Assembly (NCBI RefSeq): GCF_900129395.1
Contig: NZ_FQVP01000001.1
Coordinates: forward strand, 496,001 to 560,000
Direction: 5' to 3'
Length of the DNA: 64,000 nucleotides
From: Pseudosulfitobacter pseudonitzschiae
Lineage (GTDB): Bacteria > Pseudomonadota > Alphaproteobacteria > Rhodobacterales > Rhodobacteraceae
The position numbers and the translations under genes are program-made. Below, in pieces: positions 55,496 through 64,000 of the stretch; the first letter of the stretch is position 1; each line of letters opens with the position of its first letter. Under the pieces are notes generated by a model. That model saw nothing but the letters and a program-made list of their open reading frames with translations. It was not told the origin of the DNA and did no database searches.

Positions 55496-57850
55496 ATGTT
55501 GTTTGGACTCGATGGCGTCGAAATTGGCCTGATCATCGTCTTTGTCTGCCTGTTTGGCGGCATCCTGTCGGGCTTTCCGGTGGCCTTTGCCATCGGCGGG
55601 GCGGGCATCATCTCGTTCGGGATCATCGCGGCGCTGGACAGCGCGGGGCTGCTGATCCACCAGGCAATCGATCAGTCCAGCGCCGCCTATCGCGATCTGG
55701 TCAACAGCGGGGTCAAGGCGGATGCGATCAGTATCTTCCGATACCCCGACCTGCCGCGTGTGGCGGAATCGGTGTTCCCGCAAGGCTGGGAAGTCGCGAT
55801 GGACCGCAACGTGTCCTTTATCGTGAACCGCATGAACGAACGGGTTCTGGCAGGCCAGTCGATTGAAACGCTGCTGGCGGTGCTGATGTTCGTCCTGATG
55901 GGCATCACGCTGGAACGCTCGAAAATCGCCAACGACCTGCTGACCACGATGGCGCGTGTCTTTGGCCCGCTGCCGGGCGGTCTGGCCGTGTCGATCGTGG
56001 TGGTGGGGGCGTTCCTGGCCGCCTCGACCGGCATCGTGGGCGCGACCGTGGTCACCATGGGCCTGCTGGCGCTTCCGACCATGCTGCGCAACAACTATTC
56101 GCCCGAGATCGCCACAGGCGTCATCGCCGCATCCGGCACGCTGGGGCAGATCATTCCGCCGTCCATCGTGATCGTCCTGCTGGGCACGCTGGCCGGTGAC
56201 CTCTATTCCGCCGCACAGGAACAGCGCGCCCAGCTTGCGGGCTGTACCGATGCGCTCAGCTATCTGGGCAAACCGGCGGTTCTGTCCGTGGGCACATTGT
56301 TCCAGGCGGCTCTGCTGCCGGGCATCCTGCTGGCGCTGCTCTATGCGCTTTATGCCTTTGTCTACGCGCTGCTGAACCCCGAGAAAGCCCCGGCGGTGCC
56401 GATGGGGGCCAGCAATTCCGAACCGATCACACGCCGCGAAGGGTTTACCTGGTTCCTGGGCGTGCCGATGCTGATGGTGGTGGGGACGATCCTGCTGGGC
56501 AATGTCGGCGTGGTCGGATCACAGAACATGACCGTGTCGTCCTTCTCGGACATCGAAAAGGGCGCGTCGCTGCGCACCAATGTGTCCGAAGACTGCAAGG
56601 CGTCGATGATCGAACTGCACGGCCAGTCCAAATGGGACACGGCGGTTGCACAACAACAAGAGATCGACGCGGCCGGTGGCCTGCACGCATCCGAGCGCCT
56701 GTCGCCCGAAGCCCTGCAAGAGGCCATCGACGCCAAGGTCGCGAATGCAGCCCCCATCGGCACAGGCACCGCGATCCTGTTGATCCTGGCCGGTCTGATC
56801 CTGACCACAGCGCGCGGCGTCGCGCCGTCGCGCGACAAACGTCCGCTGGTGGTGGGGGCCATCGGGGCGGTGCTGGTGCTGCTGGTCGACATCCTGTTGA
56901 TCGGCCCGCGTACGTCCTCGGGCGTCTACGTGCTGTTGATGGCGGTGCCCTTCGCGGCGCTGCTCTACGGCTGCTATCACGGGGCCATCAGCTGCGCCAA
57001 GAACGAGCTGATCCGCGTGGTGTTCCCGCCGCTGGTTCTGATCGTGGCGGTTCTGGGCTCGATCCTGGGCGGTATCACCAACCCGACGCCTGCGGCGGCG
57101 CTGGGGGCGGGCGGTGCGATCATGCTGGCGGCCTACCGCAAGCTGACCGACACGGACCGCAGCCCCAAGGTGATCATCTGGTCCACGCTGGCCATTCTGG
57201 TCTGTATCCTGGTCGGCGTGAACTTTGACTTGCGCATCAACATCGAAGGCGTCTCCTTCGAAAGCTGGGTCGCGTTCTTTGTCGCCTATGCCGCCTATCT
57301 CTATGCGCTGTTCGGCCTGTTGTTCAGCTGCTGGATTCTGTTCACCGCAGGCGTGCTGTCACCCATCGTGCGTGAAACGGCCAAGGTGACGTCGATGGTG
57401 TTTACCATCCTGATCGGCAGCCAGATCCTGAACCTCGTGGTCATCAGCTTTGGCGGCGAACATTACATCCAGATGTTCCTCAAGTCGTTCGACAACGAGA
57501 TCACGGTGTTCCTGCTGGTGATGCTGGTGCTGTTCCTGCTGGGCTTTGTGCTGGATTTCCTTGAAATCATCTACATCGTGATCCCCATTGTCGGGCCGGT
57601 CATCTATGGCGGCACTTTCGATCCCAAATGGGTGACGATCATGATCGCGGTGAACCTGCAAACCTCGTTCCTGACGCCACCCTTTGGCTTTGCGCTGTTC
57701 TACCTGCGCGGCGTTGCCCCCAAAGAGGTCACCACCGGCCACATCTATCGCGGGATCGTGCCCTTTGTGCTGATCCAGGTGGCGGGGCTTGGTATCTTGT
57801 GGTTCTTCCCGTCCATCGTGACGATTGTGCCGGACCTGATCCCGAACTGA
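55496..57850 (+). CDS. TRAP transporter large permease (DctM type), oversized
   Basis: A 784-residue protein against a usual 420-450. Many membrane helices are visible, with the DctM motifs SIVVVGAFLAASTGIVGATVV and PPSIVIVLLG in the first half and PTPAAALGAGGA and LQTSFLTPPFGFALFYLRG in the second. Hydrophilic inserts occur at about 60-110 and 340-420 (SDIEKGASLRTNVSEDCKAS). It uses sodium to import the solute brought by TakP. It ends at a strong terminator. Confidence 0.88.
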   Translation: MLFGLDGVEIGLIIVFVCLFGGILSGFPVAFAIGGAGIISFGIIAALDSAGLLIHQAIDQSSAAYRDLVNSGVKADAISIFRYPDLPRVAESVFPQGWEVAMDRNVSFIVNRMNERVLAGQSIETLLAVLMFVLMGITLERSKIANDLLTTMARVFGPLPGGLAVSIVVVGAFLAASTGIVGATVVTMGLLALPTMLRNNYSPEIATGVIAASGTLGQIIPPSIVIVLLGTLAGDLYSAAQEQRAQLAGCTDALSYLGKPAVLSVGTLFQAALLPGILLALLYALYAFVYALLNPEKAPAVPMGASNSEPITRREGFTWFLGVPMLMVVGTILLGNVGVVGSQNMTVSSFSDIEKGASLRTNVSEDCKASMIELHGQSKWDTAVAQQQEIDAAGGLHASERLSPEALQEAIDAKVANAAPIGTGTAILLILAGLILTTARGVAPSRDKRPLVVGAIGAVLVLLVDILLIGPRTSSGVYVLLMAVPFAALLYGCYHGAISCAKNELIRVVFPPLVLIVAVLGSILGGITNPTPAAALGAGGAIMLAAYRKLTDTDRSPKVIIWSTLAILVCILVGVNFDLRINIEGVSFESWVAFFVAYAAYLYALFGLLFSCWILFTAGVLSPIVRETAKVTSMVFTILIGSQILNLVVISFGGEHYIQMFLKSFDNEITVFLLVMLVLFLLGFVLDFLEIIYIVIPIVGPVIYGGTFDPKWVTIMIAVNLQTSFLTPPFGFALFYLRGVAPKEVTTGHIYRGIVPFVLIQVAGLGILWFFPSIVTIVPDLIPN

Positions 57851-57873
57851 TCTGTCCGGTAGGCTGAAACGGG

Positions 57874-57906
57874 AAAAGGGCGCGTCCGTATGGATGCGCC
57901 CTTTTT
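57874..57906. terminator. Bidirectional terminator between the TRAP operon and the nitronate monooxygenase gene
   Basis: AAAAGGGCGC (57874-57883) and GCGCCCTTTT (57896-57905) form a 10-bp stem. T tracts occur on both strands, so it can serve both convergent genes. Confidence 0.88.
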
Positions 57907-57984
57907 CGGTCGTGCAGGGTGGCCGCGCTGGACCTAGAGGTTCTGCCTCCAGACCTTCGGGATTTTTGGGGCCAAAAAAACCGG

Positions 57985-59028
57985 CTATTGCGATTCCCTG
58001 TGCAACAGCGCCAGCAGATCGGAGGCCGGCATGGGACGGTGCAGCGGTGCGCCTTGGCCTGCCCATTGGGCACCGAAACCGGTTTCGCCCGCGGCCTTGG
58101 CGGCAGCGTTCAGAGCTTTGCCAGCGTCATAGGCGATGGGATAATCCGGAGGCTGCGCCGAGGTTTGCGCCCCCCATGCGGTAAAGCGGTTGGCCAGCCC
58201 GCGCGCCGGGCGGCCCGAGATGGCGGTGGTCATCGTGGTGTGATGGGCGGCATCGCTGGACAGGGCCGCGCGATAGGCCGCGTCGGCACTGCTTTCGGGG
58301 CAGGCGACAAAGGCGGTGCCAAGCTGGGCGGCAACAGCCCCCAGGTCAAGCGCCGCGCGAATGCCGGCACCGTCCATGATGCCCCCTGCGGCAATCACCG
58401 GCAGGGACGTGTTTTTGACCAGCAGACGGGTCAGGGCAAAGGTGCCCAGCATCGCATCGGGGGCCGCGGGATCGAACATGCCGCGATGACCGCCGGCCTC
58501 GAATCCTTGCGCCACGATGGCGTCACAGCCTCCGTCCGCTATGGCCTGCGCTTCTCCGAGGTTCGTGGCAGAGGCAAGCAAGGTGCAGCCCGCAGCCTTC
58601 AGCGCCGCGATACGCTCCGCGTCCGGCAGGCCAAAGTGAAAGCTGACCACCGGCGGGGCGGTGTCCAGCAGCATCCGGAACATGGCATCGTCGTCGGCAA
58701 AGCTTTGGTAGATGGTGCGCAATGCGCCCGGCGGTTCGGCGTTGTACGCGGCAAAGAGCGGGCGCAGGGCGTCGCACCATGCAGCCTCGCGCGCAGCATC
58801 CGCCGTGGGGGTCGCGTGGACAAAAAGGTTCACGTTGAACGCACGGTCGGTTAGCGCGCGGGTCTCTTCGATCATCTTGCGCGCACCGTTCGCATCCGTG
58901 GCCCCCACACCGAGAGAGCCAAGCCCGCCTGCATTCGATACGGCAGCGGCCAGCGCCGGAGTTGATACACCTGCCATCGGGGCCTGGATGATCGGGACGG
59001 TGATGTTCAGGCGGGTGAGAAGTGTCAT
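57985..59028 (-). CDS. Nitronate monooxygenase family protein
   Basis: A 347-residue FMN-dependent TIM-barrel enzyme. The N terminus is [36 protein letters not shown]-binding segments include [11 protein letters not shown] and [16 protein letters not shown]. The family oxidises nitronates (for example propionate-3-nitronate) with oxygen. It is the class I type by the QAPMAG start. It is convergent with the TRAP operon; 48 bases separate it from the bpt gene upstream. Confidence 0.92.
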   Translation of the reverse strand: MTLLTRLNITVPIIQAPMAGVSTPALAAAVSNAGGLGSLGVGATDANGARKMIEETRALTDRAFNVNLFVHATPTADAAREAAWCDALRPLFAAYNAEPPGALRTIYQSFADDDAMFRMLLDTAPPVVSFHFGLPDAERIAALKAAGCTLLASATNLGEAQAIADGGCDAIVAQGFEAGGHRGMFDPAAPDAMLGTFALTRLLVKNTSLPVIAAGGIMDGAGIRAALDLGAVAAQLGTAFVACPESSADAAYRAALSSDAAHHTTMTTAISGRPARGLANRFTAWGAQTSAQPPDYPIAYDAGKALNAAAKAAGETGFGAQWAGQGAPLHRPMPASDLLALLHRESQ

Positions 59029-59076
59029 GAGAGCGATCCCTTTTGTCCGTTCCCGCGCGGCCGCGTCACAAGCCCA

Positions 59077-59892
59077 TCAGCGCGCCGGGCGGCTGTCCGG
59101 CAGGGCAATGTTGGCCACCTGTTCGGCAATGGGTTCGGCAGACAGCGGATGGGTGTCGGGGCTGTAATCATCAGGATTGTGCAGCTTTTTCCACTTGCCG
59201 CCCGTGTAGATTTCCAGGCCCGAGAAGTTGGCCTTGTAGCCCATCTTTTGACTGCCGGGCACCCAGTAGCCCAGATAGACATAGGGCAGCCCGGCCTCGC
59301 GCGCGATGGCGATATGATCAAGGATCACATAGGTGCCCAGGCTGTTGCGCGGCATGTCGGGGCTGTAAAAGGAATAGACCATGCTCAGCCCGTCGGCCAG
59401 CACGTCGGTCAGACAGGTGCCGATCAGCGTATCGTCGGTGTCGGTATATTCGATCACGCGGCTGCGCACCGGCGTTTCCTCGATCATCGCGGCGAATTCG
59501 AAGACGTCCATATCGGCCATGCCACCGTCCGCGTGGCGGCTGTCCAGATAGTGACGGAACAGGTCGTATTGCGCCTCGGTCGCCCAGGGCGAGGTGGCGC
59601 GACGGCTGATGTCCGCGTTGCGGCGCAGCGTGCGCTTCTGGCTTTTGCTGGGTTTGAAGGTGGCCACGTTGATGCGCGCAGACAGGCAGGACGCGCAATC
59701 GGTGCAGGACGGGCGGTACAGCACATTCTGCGAGCGGCGAAAGCCCTGTTGCGACAGGCTGTCATTCAGCCGCCCTGCGTTTTCACCTTGCAGGGCGGTG
59801 AACAGCTTTCGCTCCATCCTGCCGTCCAGATAGGGGCAGGGCTGTGGGGCAGTTACATAGAACTGCGGCGCAAGAGGCAGAGAGTGGCGCAT
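59077..59892 (-). CDS. bpt: Aspartate/glutamate leucyltransferase
   Basis: A 271-residue protein that attaches Leu from Leu-tRNA to N-terminal Asp or Glu, marking proteins for the N-end-rule pathway through ClpS/ClpAP. Signatures are [16 protein letters not shown], the Cys-rich [16 protein letters not shown], and [14 protein letters not shown]. Bacterial Bpt has this 240-270-residue size and resembles eukaryotic Ate1. Confidence 0.93.
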   Translation of the reverse strand: MRHSLPLAPQFYVTAPQPCPYLDGRMERKLFTALQGENAGRLNDSLSQQGFRRSQNVLYRPSCTDCASCLSARINVATFKPSKSQKRTLRRNADISRRATSPWATEAQYDLFRHYLDSRHADGGMADMDVFEFAAMIEETPVRSRVIEYTDTDDTLIGTCLTDVLADGLSMVYSFYSPDMPRNSLGTYVILDHIAIAREAGLPYVYLGYWVPGSQKMGYKANFSGLEIYTGGKWKKLHNPDDYSPDTHPLSAEPIAEQVANIALPDSRPAR

Positions 59893-59973
59893 GAACGATC
59901 CGTACGATTTTAGTCAATGATACCCGCACAGAACTGTCTGACAAGAGCCACTTCGATTCAAGGTTTACAAGAA

Positions 59974-60411
59974 TTAGCGCAGGCTCCGGCGGTTCATTGC
60001 CGCCGTGCCCAGTGCAATGTCGGTCAGGCTTTGACCGCGCGCCGAGGCGCACATGAAGATCACCGACAACAGCTGCAGCGGAAAGATGGCCCAGCTGACA
60101 TAGTAGCCGACCGTGTGGATCAGCGCCTGGCCCAGGTCCAGCGGTGTGCCGTCGTCATTGCGGATCTCGATGGCGGTCAGCCGCATGCCAAAGGTGGAAC
60201 CCCGGTTCGCCAGCGTGATCGTCCGATAGGCAAAGTCGATGGTGGCATAGAGAATTGGAAAGAAAAACAGCGCCGTAAACGCGGTGAACGGCACGATGAT
60301 CACAGCCAGCACCAGCACAAGGATGGTGTCGACGATCCACGCCATGAACCGTTTGGACGTGACATCGCGGTAGAACTTCGGGTCTTCGATCAGATCGTCG
60401 GAATAGGTCAT
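59974..60411 (-). CDS. RDD-family membrane protein
   Basis: A 145-residue protein from the ATG at 60411. The RDD-type start is RFMAWIVDTILVLVLAVIIV, and the second helix block is AFRTITLANRGSTFGMRLTAIEIR-like, ending with the helix WAIFPLQLLSVIFMC. The family is small, four-helix and mostly of unknown function; some act as Na+/H+ antiporters. It lies next to the DUF2852 gene on the same strand. Confidence 0.85.
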   Translation of the reverse strand: MTYSDDLIEDPKFYRDVTSKRFMAWIVDTILVLVLAVIIVPFTAFTALFFFPILYATIDFAYRTITLANRGSTFGMRLTAIEIRNDDGTPLDLGQALIHTVGYYVSWAIFPLQLLSVIFMCASARGQSLTDIALGTAAMNRRSLR

Positions 60412-60439
60412 GACAGCCTTCTGTGGCAAGGGGTGGGGC

Positions 60440-60456
60440 GGCCCCGCGTGGGGGCC
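60440..60456. repeat. G4C-type hairpin
   Basis: GGCCCC (60440-60445) and GGGGCC (60451-60456) around GCGTG, between the DUF2852 and RDD genes. Confidence 0.5.
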
Positions 60457-60478
60457 AGCCGTGGTGTCTGGGTGCGCC

Positions 60479-60892
60479 TCAGGCTTCGGCTTCCGTTTTG
60501 CCGGGCTTGGCGCGCTCGTTCATGAACTGGTCGAACTCGGCCTTGTCCTTGGCATCGCGCAGACGCTCCAGGAAAGCTTCAAAGTTTGTTTGCTCTTCTT
60601 CCAGCCGGCGCAGCGTGTCCGCCTTGTAGCTGTCAAAAGCCGAGTTGCCGGTGGACCGCATGGTGGTCAGCGAACGGGACATGCGGCGGGACGAACAGGA
60701 TTTGCTGAACATACGTTTGCTCCAGATCATGTAGAACAGGGTTGCAAGGCCGACGGGCCAGAAAAAGACAAAGCCAAGGACCATCAGGGCGATCCATGCG
60801 CCTTTGCCGCGATCATCCAGCCAGCCTTCGGTGCGGGCGAACCAGCCGGGGTTCGAGGCCGAGGAGGCAGGTGCAGTAACAGTTGTCATCAT
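60479..60892 (-). CDS. DUF2852 domain-containing protein
   Basis: A 137-residue protein with one hydrophobic helix (WIALMVLGFVFFWPVGLATLFYMIW), a short basic stretch (SKRMFSKSCSSRRM) and a C-terminal coiled part (SYKADTLRRLEEEQTNFEAFLERLRDAKDKAEFDQFM region). This matches DUF2852, a family common in alphaproteobacteria and of unknown function. Two copies of a 19-bp palindrome lie upstream at 60947 and 61005. Confidence 0.88.
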   Translation of the reverse strand: MMTTVTAPASSASNPGWFARTEGWLDDRGKGAWIALMVLGFVFFWPVGLATLFYMIWSKRMFSKSCSSRRMSRSLTTMRSTGNSAFDSYKADTLRRLEEEQTNFEAFLERLRDAKDKAEFDQFMNERAKPGKTEAEA

Positions 60893-60946
60893 GTGAACCT
60901 TTCATCATCAACGTGGAAATCCCGGTTTGATTGGGTCTTGGCCGGA

Positions 60947-60965
60947 ATGTGAATGTCTTTCACAT
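60947..60965. promoter_or_regulatory. Candidate operator copy 1
   Basis: ATGTGAATGTCTTTCACAT: perfect 7-bp arms ATGTGAA and TTCACAT around five bases. It lies 55 bases before the DUF2852 start. Confidence 0.6.
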
Positions 60966-61004
60966 CAATCAATTTGGGTATTCTGCGCGATGACGCAAGG
61001 GGCT

Positions 61005-61023
61005 ATGTGAATGTTTTTTACAT
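61005..61023. promoter_or_regulatory. Candidate operator copy 2
   Basis: ATGTGAATGTTTTTTACAT: the same motif with two C-to-T changes. It lies 58 bases from copy 1 and 113 bases before the DUF2852 start. Confidence 0.55.
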
Positions 61024-61035
61024 TAACCGAAAGGA

Positions 61036-61500
61036 TCAAGTAAAATCAGAGACTTGCCCGTCGCAAATTCTTGCAAGCTCTGCCGGTTCGGCCTTGAAAA
61101 CATGATGCGGCGTGCCTGCTGCGGCCCAGATCACGTCGAAATCCATCAGGCGACGGTCGAAAAAACACTGGATCGGGGACAGATGGCCCACCGGCGACAC
61201 GCCACCAATGGCAAACCCCGTCTGTGCGCGGATCAATGCGGCGTCGGCCTTGCCCAGCTCTTCGCCCGCCAATGCCGTGGCCTTGGCCACGTCGACGCGG
61301 TTGCCGCCTGCGGTAACGAACAGGACGGCGCGGCCGCTGGTCTGGCCCTGAAACACGATCGATTTGCCGATCTGGTCCACCTCGCAACCCACGGCATTGG
61401 CTGCATCCTCGGCGGTGCGGGCCAGGGCGGTTTCGGTGATTTCTGCGGTCAGCCCGGCGGCCTCGAGGGCGGCGCGGACACGTTTCAGGCTCTTGCTCAT
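61036..61500 (-). CDS. YbaK/EbsC-type aminoacyl-tRNA deacylase
   Basis: A 154-residue protein begun at ATG 61500; an earlier in-frame start (61602) overlaps the glnE start and is not supported. Family marks are CEVDQIGKSIVFQ, AVLFVTAGGNRVDVAK and GGVSPVGH with the catalytic-loop Lys. It hydrolyses mischarged tRNA (Cys-tRNA(Pro) or similar) or is a ProX-like trans-editing factor. It is divergent from glnE. Confidence 0.9.
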   Translation of the reverse strand: MSKSLKRVRAALEAAGLTAEITETALARTAEDAANAVGCEVDQIGKSIVFQGQTSGRAVLFVTAGGNRVDVAKATALAGEELGKADAALIRAQTGFAIGGVSPVGHLSPIQCFFDRRLMDFDVIWAAAGTPHHVFKAEPAELARICDGQVSDFT

Positions 61501-61600
61501 GCGGGCATAAGTGGCAATTGTCGCCGCCGGGCGCAAGGGCCGAAATGGGCGACCGCGCGCCGCCCATTGACGCGGCGGGAACAGCGGGCAAAGTGGGGCC

Positions 61601-64000
61601 ATGACACATCCCCTGATCCCGAACCGTATCCCACGCCCCTTTGATCCCGACCGCGGCGCCGAGGCGCGCGCGCGGGTGCATGACGTGACACCGGAACAGG
61701 CTGACCTGCTCGCGGGAACGGCGGCGTGCAGCCCCTATCTGGCAGGGCTGATCGAGAAAGAGGCCGATTGGATCGCGCAGGCCCTGCAAGACCCCGATGC
61801 GGCGCTGGCGGACACATTGCAGACCGTCGCAGCACTGGAGCAGGCCAACCTGATGAGCGGCCTGCGTCAGGCCAAACGCCGCGTGGCGCTGCTGACGGCG
61901 CTGGCCGATCTGGGCGAGGTCTGGCCGCTGGAGCAGGTCACCGGCACACTGACGGCGCTGGCCGATGCGGCCTGCGACACCGCGCTGCGGGCCGGGATCG
62001 CCACCCAGATCAAACGCGGCAAGCTGCCGGGCATGGGGCCGGACGACGTGGCGGATGCAGGCGGCATGGTGGTGCTGGCCATGGGCAAGATGGGCGCGGG
62101 CGAATTGAACTATTCCTCGGACATCGACCTGATCTGCCTCTTTGACGAAAGCCGCTTTGACCCCGCCGACTACCAGGAGGCGCGCGCCGCCTTTGTGCGG
62201 GCCACGCGGGCGATGAGTGCGGCGTTGAACGACATCACCGGCGAGGGGTACGTGTTCCGCACCGACCTGCGCCTGCGCCCCGATCCTGCCGTGACCCCGG
62301 TGTGCCTGTCGATGGAGGCGGCAGAGCGGTATTACGAAAGCCTTGGCCGCACATGGGAACGCGCCGCCTATATCAAGGCGCGACCGGCGGCGGGCGATCT
62401 GGCAGCGGGCGACAAGTTCCTGACCACCCTGCGCCCCTTTGTCTGGCGCCGCCACCTGGACTTTGCCGCCATCCAGGACGCCCACGACATGCGGCTGGCA
62501 ATCCGCGAGCACAAGGGGCTGGGCGGTCCGATCACATTGCCCGATCACAACATGAAGCTGGGGCGCGGCGGCATCCGCGAGATCGAGTTTTTCACCCAGA
62601 CACGCCAGTTGATCGCAGGCGGACGCGACGCCGACCTGCGGGTGCGTGGCACCGTGCCGGGGTTGCAGGTGCTTGCGGAAAAGGGCTGGATACCGACCGA
62701 GGTTGCGACGCGCCTGACCGACCATTACCGCGCCCACCGCACCGTGGAACACCGGCTGCAAATGGTGCGCGACGCGCAAACCCACCGGTTGCCTGCGACA
62801 GACAAGGGGTTTGAGCGGCTGGCGGCGATGATGGACACCGATATGGACAGCCTGAAGACCGACCTGCGCACGCGGCTGGAGGCCGTGCACGAGGACACCG
62901 AAGGGTTCTTTGCCCCCTCGGCCCCCTCTGAAGCGGCAAGCAAGGTGCCCGACATCGACCTGTCGATCACGAACCGCTGGCCTACGTATCCCGCCTTGCG
63001 CAACGCGCGCGGCGCGGCGGTGTTTGAACGCATCCGGCCGATCTTCCTCGAAAAACTCTCACGTGCCGCGCGACCGGACGAGGCATTGCGCGCGCTCGAC
63101 GGGTTTCTGGCCGGGCTGCCTGCGGGGGTTCAGCTGTTTTCCCTGTTCGAGGCGAACCCGCAGCTTGTCGATCTGCTGATCGACATCGTCGGCACGTCGC
63201 CCGCGCTGGCCAAACACCTCAGCCAGAACGCAGGCGTGTTCGACGCGGTGATCGGAGGCGCGTTTTTTGACGCTTGGCCTGATACCCAGGTCTGGCAGGC
63301 CGATCTGGAAAGCGCGTTGCAGGACGAGGCGGATTACGAATCCCGGCTGGACATCGCCCGCCGCTGGGCCAAGGAATGGCACTTTCGCATCGGCGTGCAC
63401 CTGTTGCGCGGCGTGATCTCTGCGCAAGAGGCCGCCACCCATTATTCCGATCTGGCGCGCATCTGCGTGCGGGCGCTGTGGCCGGTGGTGGTGGATGAAT
63501 TCGCCCGCCGTTTCGGTCCGCCGCCGGGGCGGGGGGCGGCGGTGCTGGGCATGGGCTCGCTTGGAGCCGGAACGCTCAGCGCCACGTCGGATCTGGACAT
63601 GATCGTGATTTACGATCCGCTGGATGCCGACGCCTCGGACGGGCCAAAGCCGCTCGCCACACGGCCCTATTACGCCCGTCTGACCCAGGCGCTGATCACC
63701 GCGATCACCACCAACACCGCGCAGGGCAAGCTTTACGAGGTCGACATGCGCCTGCGCCCCTCGGGCAACCAGGGTCCGGTGGCGACCAGTTGGGCCAGCT
63801 TTCAGGACTACCAAACCAAGGAGGCCTGGACATGGGAGCACCTGGCGCTGACCCGTGCACAGGCCATCGCGGGGCCACAGGATCTGATCGACGACATCGA
63901 AACGTTCCGCCAAAGCCTGATGCGCGGCCCGCGCGACCGCAGCCAGACCCTGCGCGACGTGGCCGACATGCGCGCGCGGATCGCGGCGGCCAAACATCCC
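61601..64000 (+). CDS. glnE: Bifunctional glutamine synthetase adenylyltransferase/deadenylase, 3' end missing
   Basis: 800 codons from the ATG at 61601 to the window end, with no stop. The N-terminal adenylyl-removase domain has the nucleotidyltransferase motif AMGKMGAGELNYSSDIDLICLF (about residues 155-180) and GGIREIEFFTQ. The second nucleotidyltransferase domain (about 640-680) has GMGSLGAGTLSATSDLDMIVIYD. The two domains set glutamine synthetase activity by nitrogen status, with GlnB. A complete GlnE of this group has about 930-950 residues, so roughly 130-150 are missing. Confidence 0.95.
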   Translation, partial: MTHPLIPNRIPRPFDPDRGAEARARVHDVTPEQADLLAGTAACSPYLAGLIEKEADWIAQALQDPDAALADTLQTVAALEQANLMSGLRQAKRRVALLTALADLGEVWPLEQVTGTLTALADAACDTALRAGIATQIKRGKLPGMGPDDVADAGGMVVLAMGKMGAGELNYSSDIDLICLFDESRFDPADYQEARAAFVRATRAMSAALNDITGEGYVFRTDLRLRPDPAVTPVCLSMEAAERYYESLGRTWERAAYIKARPAAGDLAAGDKFLTTLRPFVWRRHLDFAAIQDAHDMRLAIREHKGLGGPITLPDHNMKLGRGGIREIEFFTQTRQLIAGGRDADLRVRGTVPGLQVLAEKGWIPTEVATRLTDHYRAHRTVEHRLQMVRDAQTHRLPATDKGFERLAAMMDTDMDSLKTDLRTRLEAVHEDTEGFFAPSAPSEAASKVPDIDLSITNRWPTYPALRNARGAAVFERIRPIFLEKLSRAARPDEALRALDGFLAGLPAGVQLFSLFEANPQLVDLLIDIVGTSPALAKHLSQNAGVFDAVIGGAFFDAWPDTQVWQADLESALQDEADYESRLDIARRWAKEWHFRIGVHLLRGVISAQEAATHYSDLARICVRALWPVVVDEFARRFGPPPGRGAAVLGMGSLGAGTLSATSDLDMIVIYDPLDADASDGPKPLATRPYYARLTQALITAITTNTAQGKLYEVDMRLRPSGNQGPVATSWASFQDYQTKEAWTWEHLALTRAQAIAGPQDLIDDIETFRQSLMRGPRDRSQTLRDVADMRARIAAAKHP

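Overview
The window is chromosomal DNA of a marine alphaproteobacterium, most likely Rhodobacterales (Roseobacter group). It is GC-rich and tightly packed. The markers are C4-pathway 5-aminolevulinate synthase (hemA), the lon-HU pair, a Bpt-type leucyltransferase, a DUF2852 protein, a RodZ-like/ispG neighbourhood, a TakP-type 2-oxoacid TRAP transporter, perfect FnrL boxes and a CtrA box. No rRNA, CRISPR array, intact insertion sequence or phage is visible. The assignment rests on gene content and motifs read by eye, not on a database search.

Layout. At 1-2078 a truncated enoyl-CoA hydratase-like gene is followed by an AT-rich block holding a lone trypsin-like serine protease, which looks acquired. 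At 2079-9753 lie NfeD/SPFH membrane genes, an MscS channel, tgt, lon, an HU protein with a long basic tail and tRNA-Val(CAC). At 9917-14188 a proline set (proB facing proC-proA, plus a phosphatase) is followed by tRNA-Val(TAC). At 14189-22028 is a copper module that starts beside that tRNA with an IS3 orfA remnant. It holds a His/Cys-rich protein, two lipoproteins (one TolC-like), a Tat-exported multicopper oxidase, a cupredoxin-CusF fusion and an M23 peptidase. An FnrL-preceded universal stress protein and a c-type cytochrome follow.

At 22389-28148 lie pirin, tRNA-Asp, a sulfotransferase/glycosyltransferase pair, a dehalogenase-like hydrolase, an M20 peptidase and a small transporter. At 28368-34525 are hemA with its FnrL box, a RodZ-like gene with a CtrA box, ispG, a DsbA-like thioredoxin and an M48 protease. 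At 34549-43334 are an aminotransferase, a cell-wall amidase, PBP1A, prfB and a large repeat-rich RTX protein. At 43385-48114 are an amidase, an acetyltransferase, and a Rieske oxygenase with a tiny overlapping gene and an XRE regulator. At 48216-50735 is ilvBN with a complete attenuator whose leader peptide reads M-L-D-V-V-V-I-V. At 50849-57906 a two-component system is divergent from a takPQM-like TRAP operon. At 57985-64000 are nitronate monooxygenase, bpt, RDD and DUF2852 proteins, a YbaK deacylase and glnE, which runs off the end.

The best-supported regulatory findings are the ilvBN attenuator, the two FnrL sites, the CtrA site, and unassigned palindromes in front of the takP, proB/proC and DUF2852 genes. 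The most unusual protein is the RTX protein, whose body is about 25 imperfect 18-21-residue repeats.
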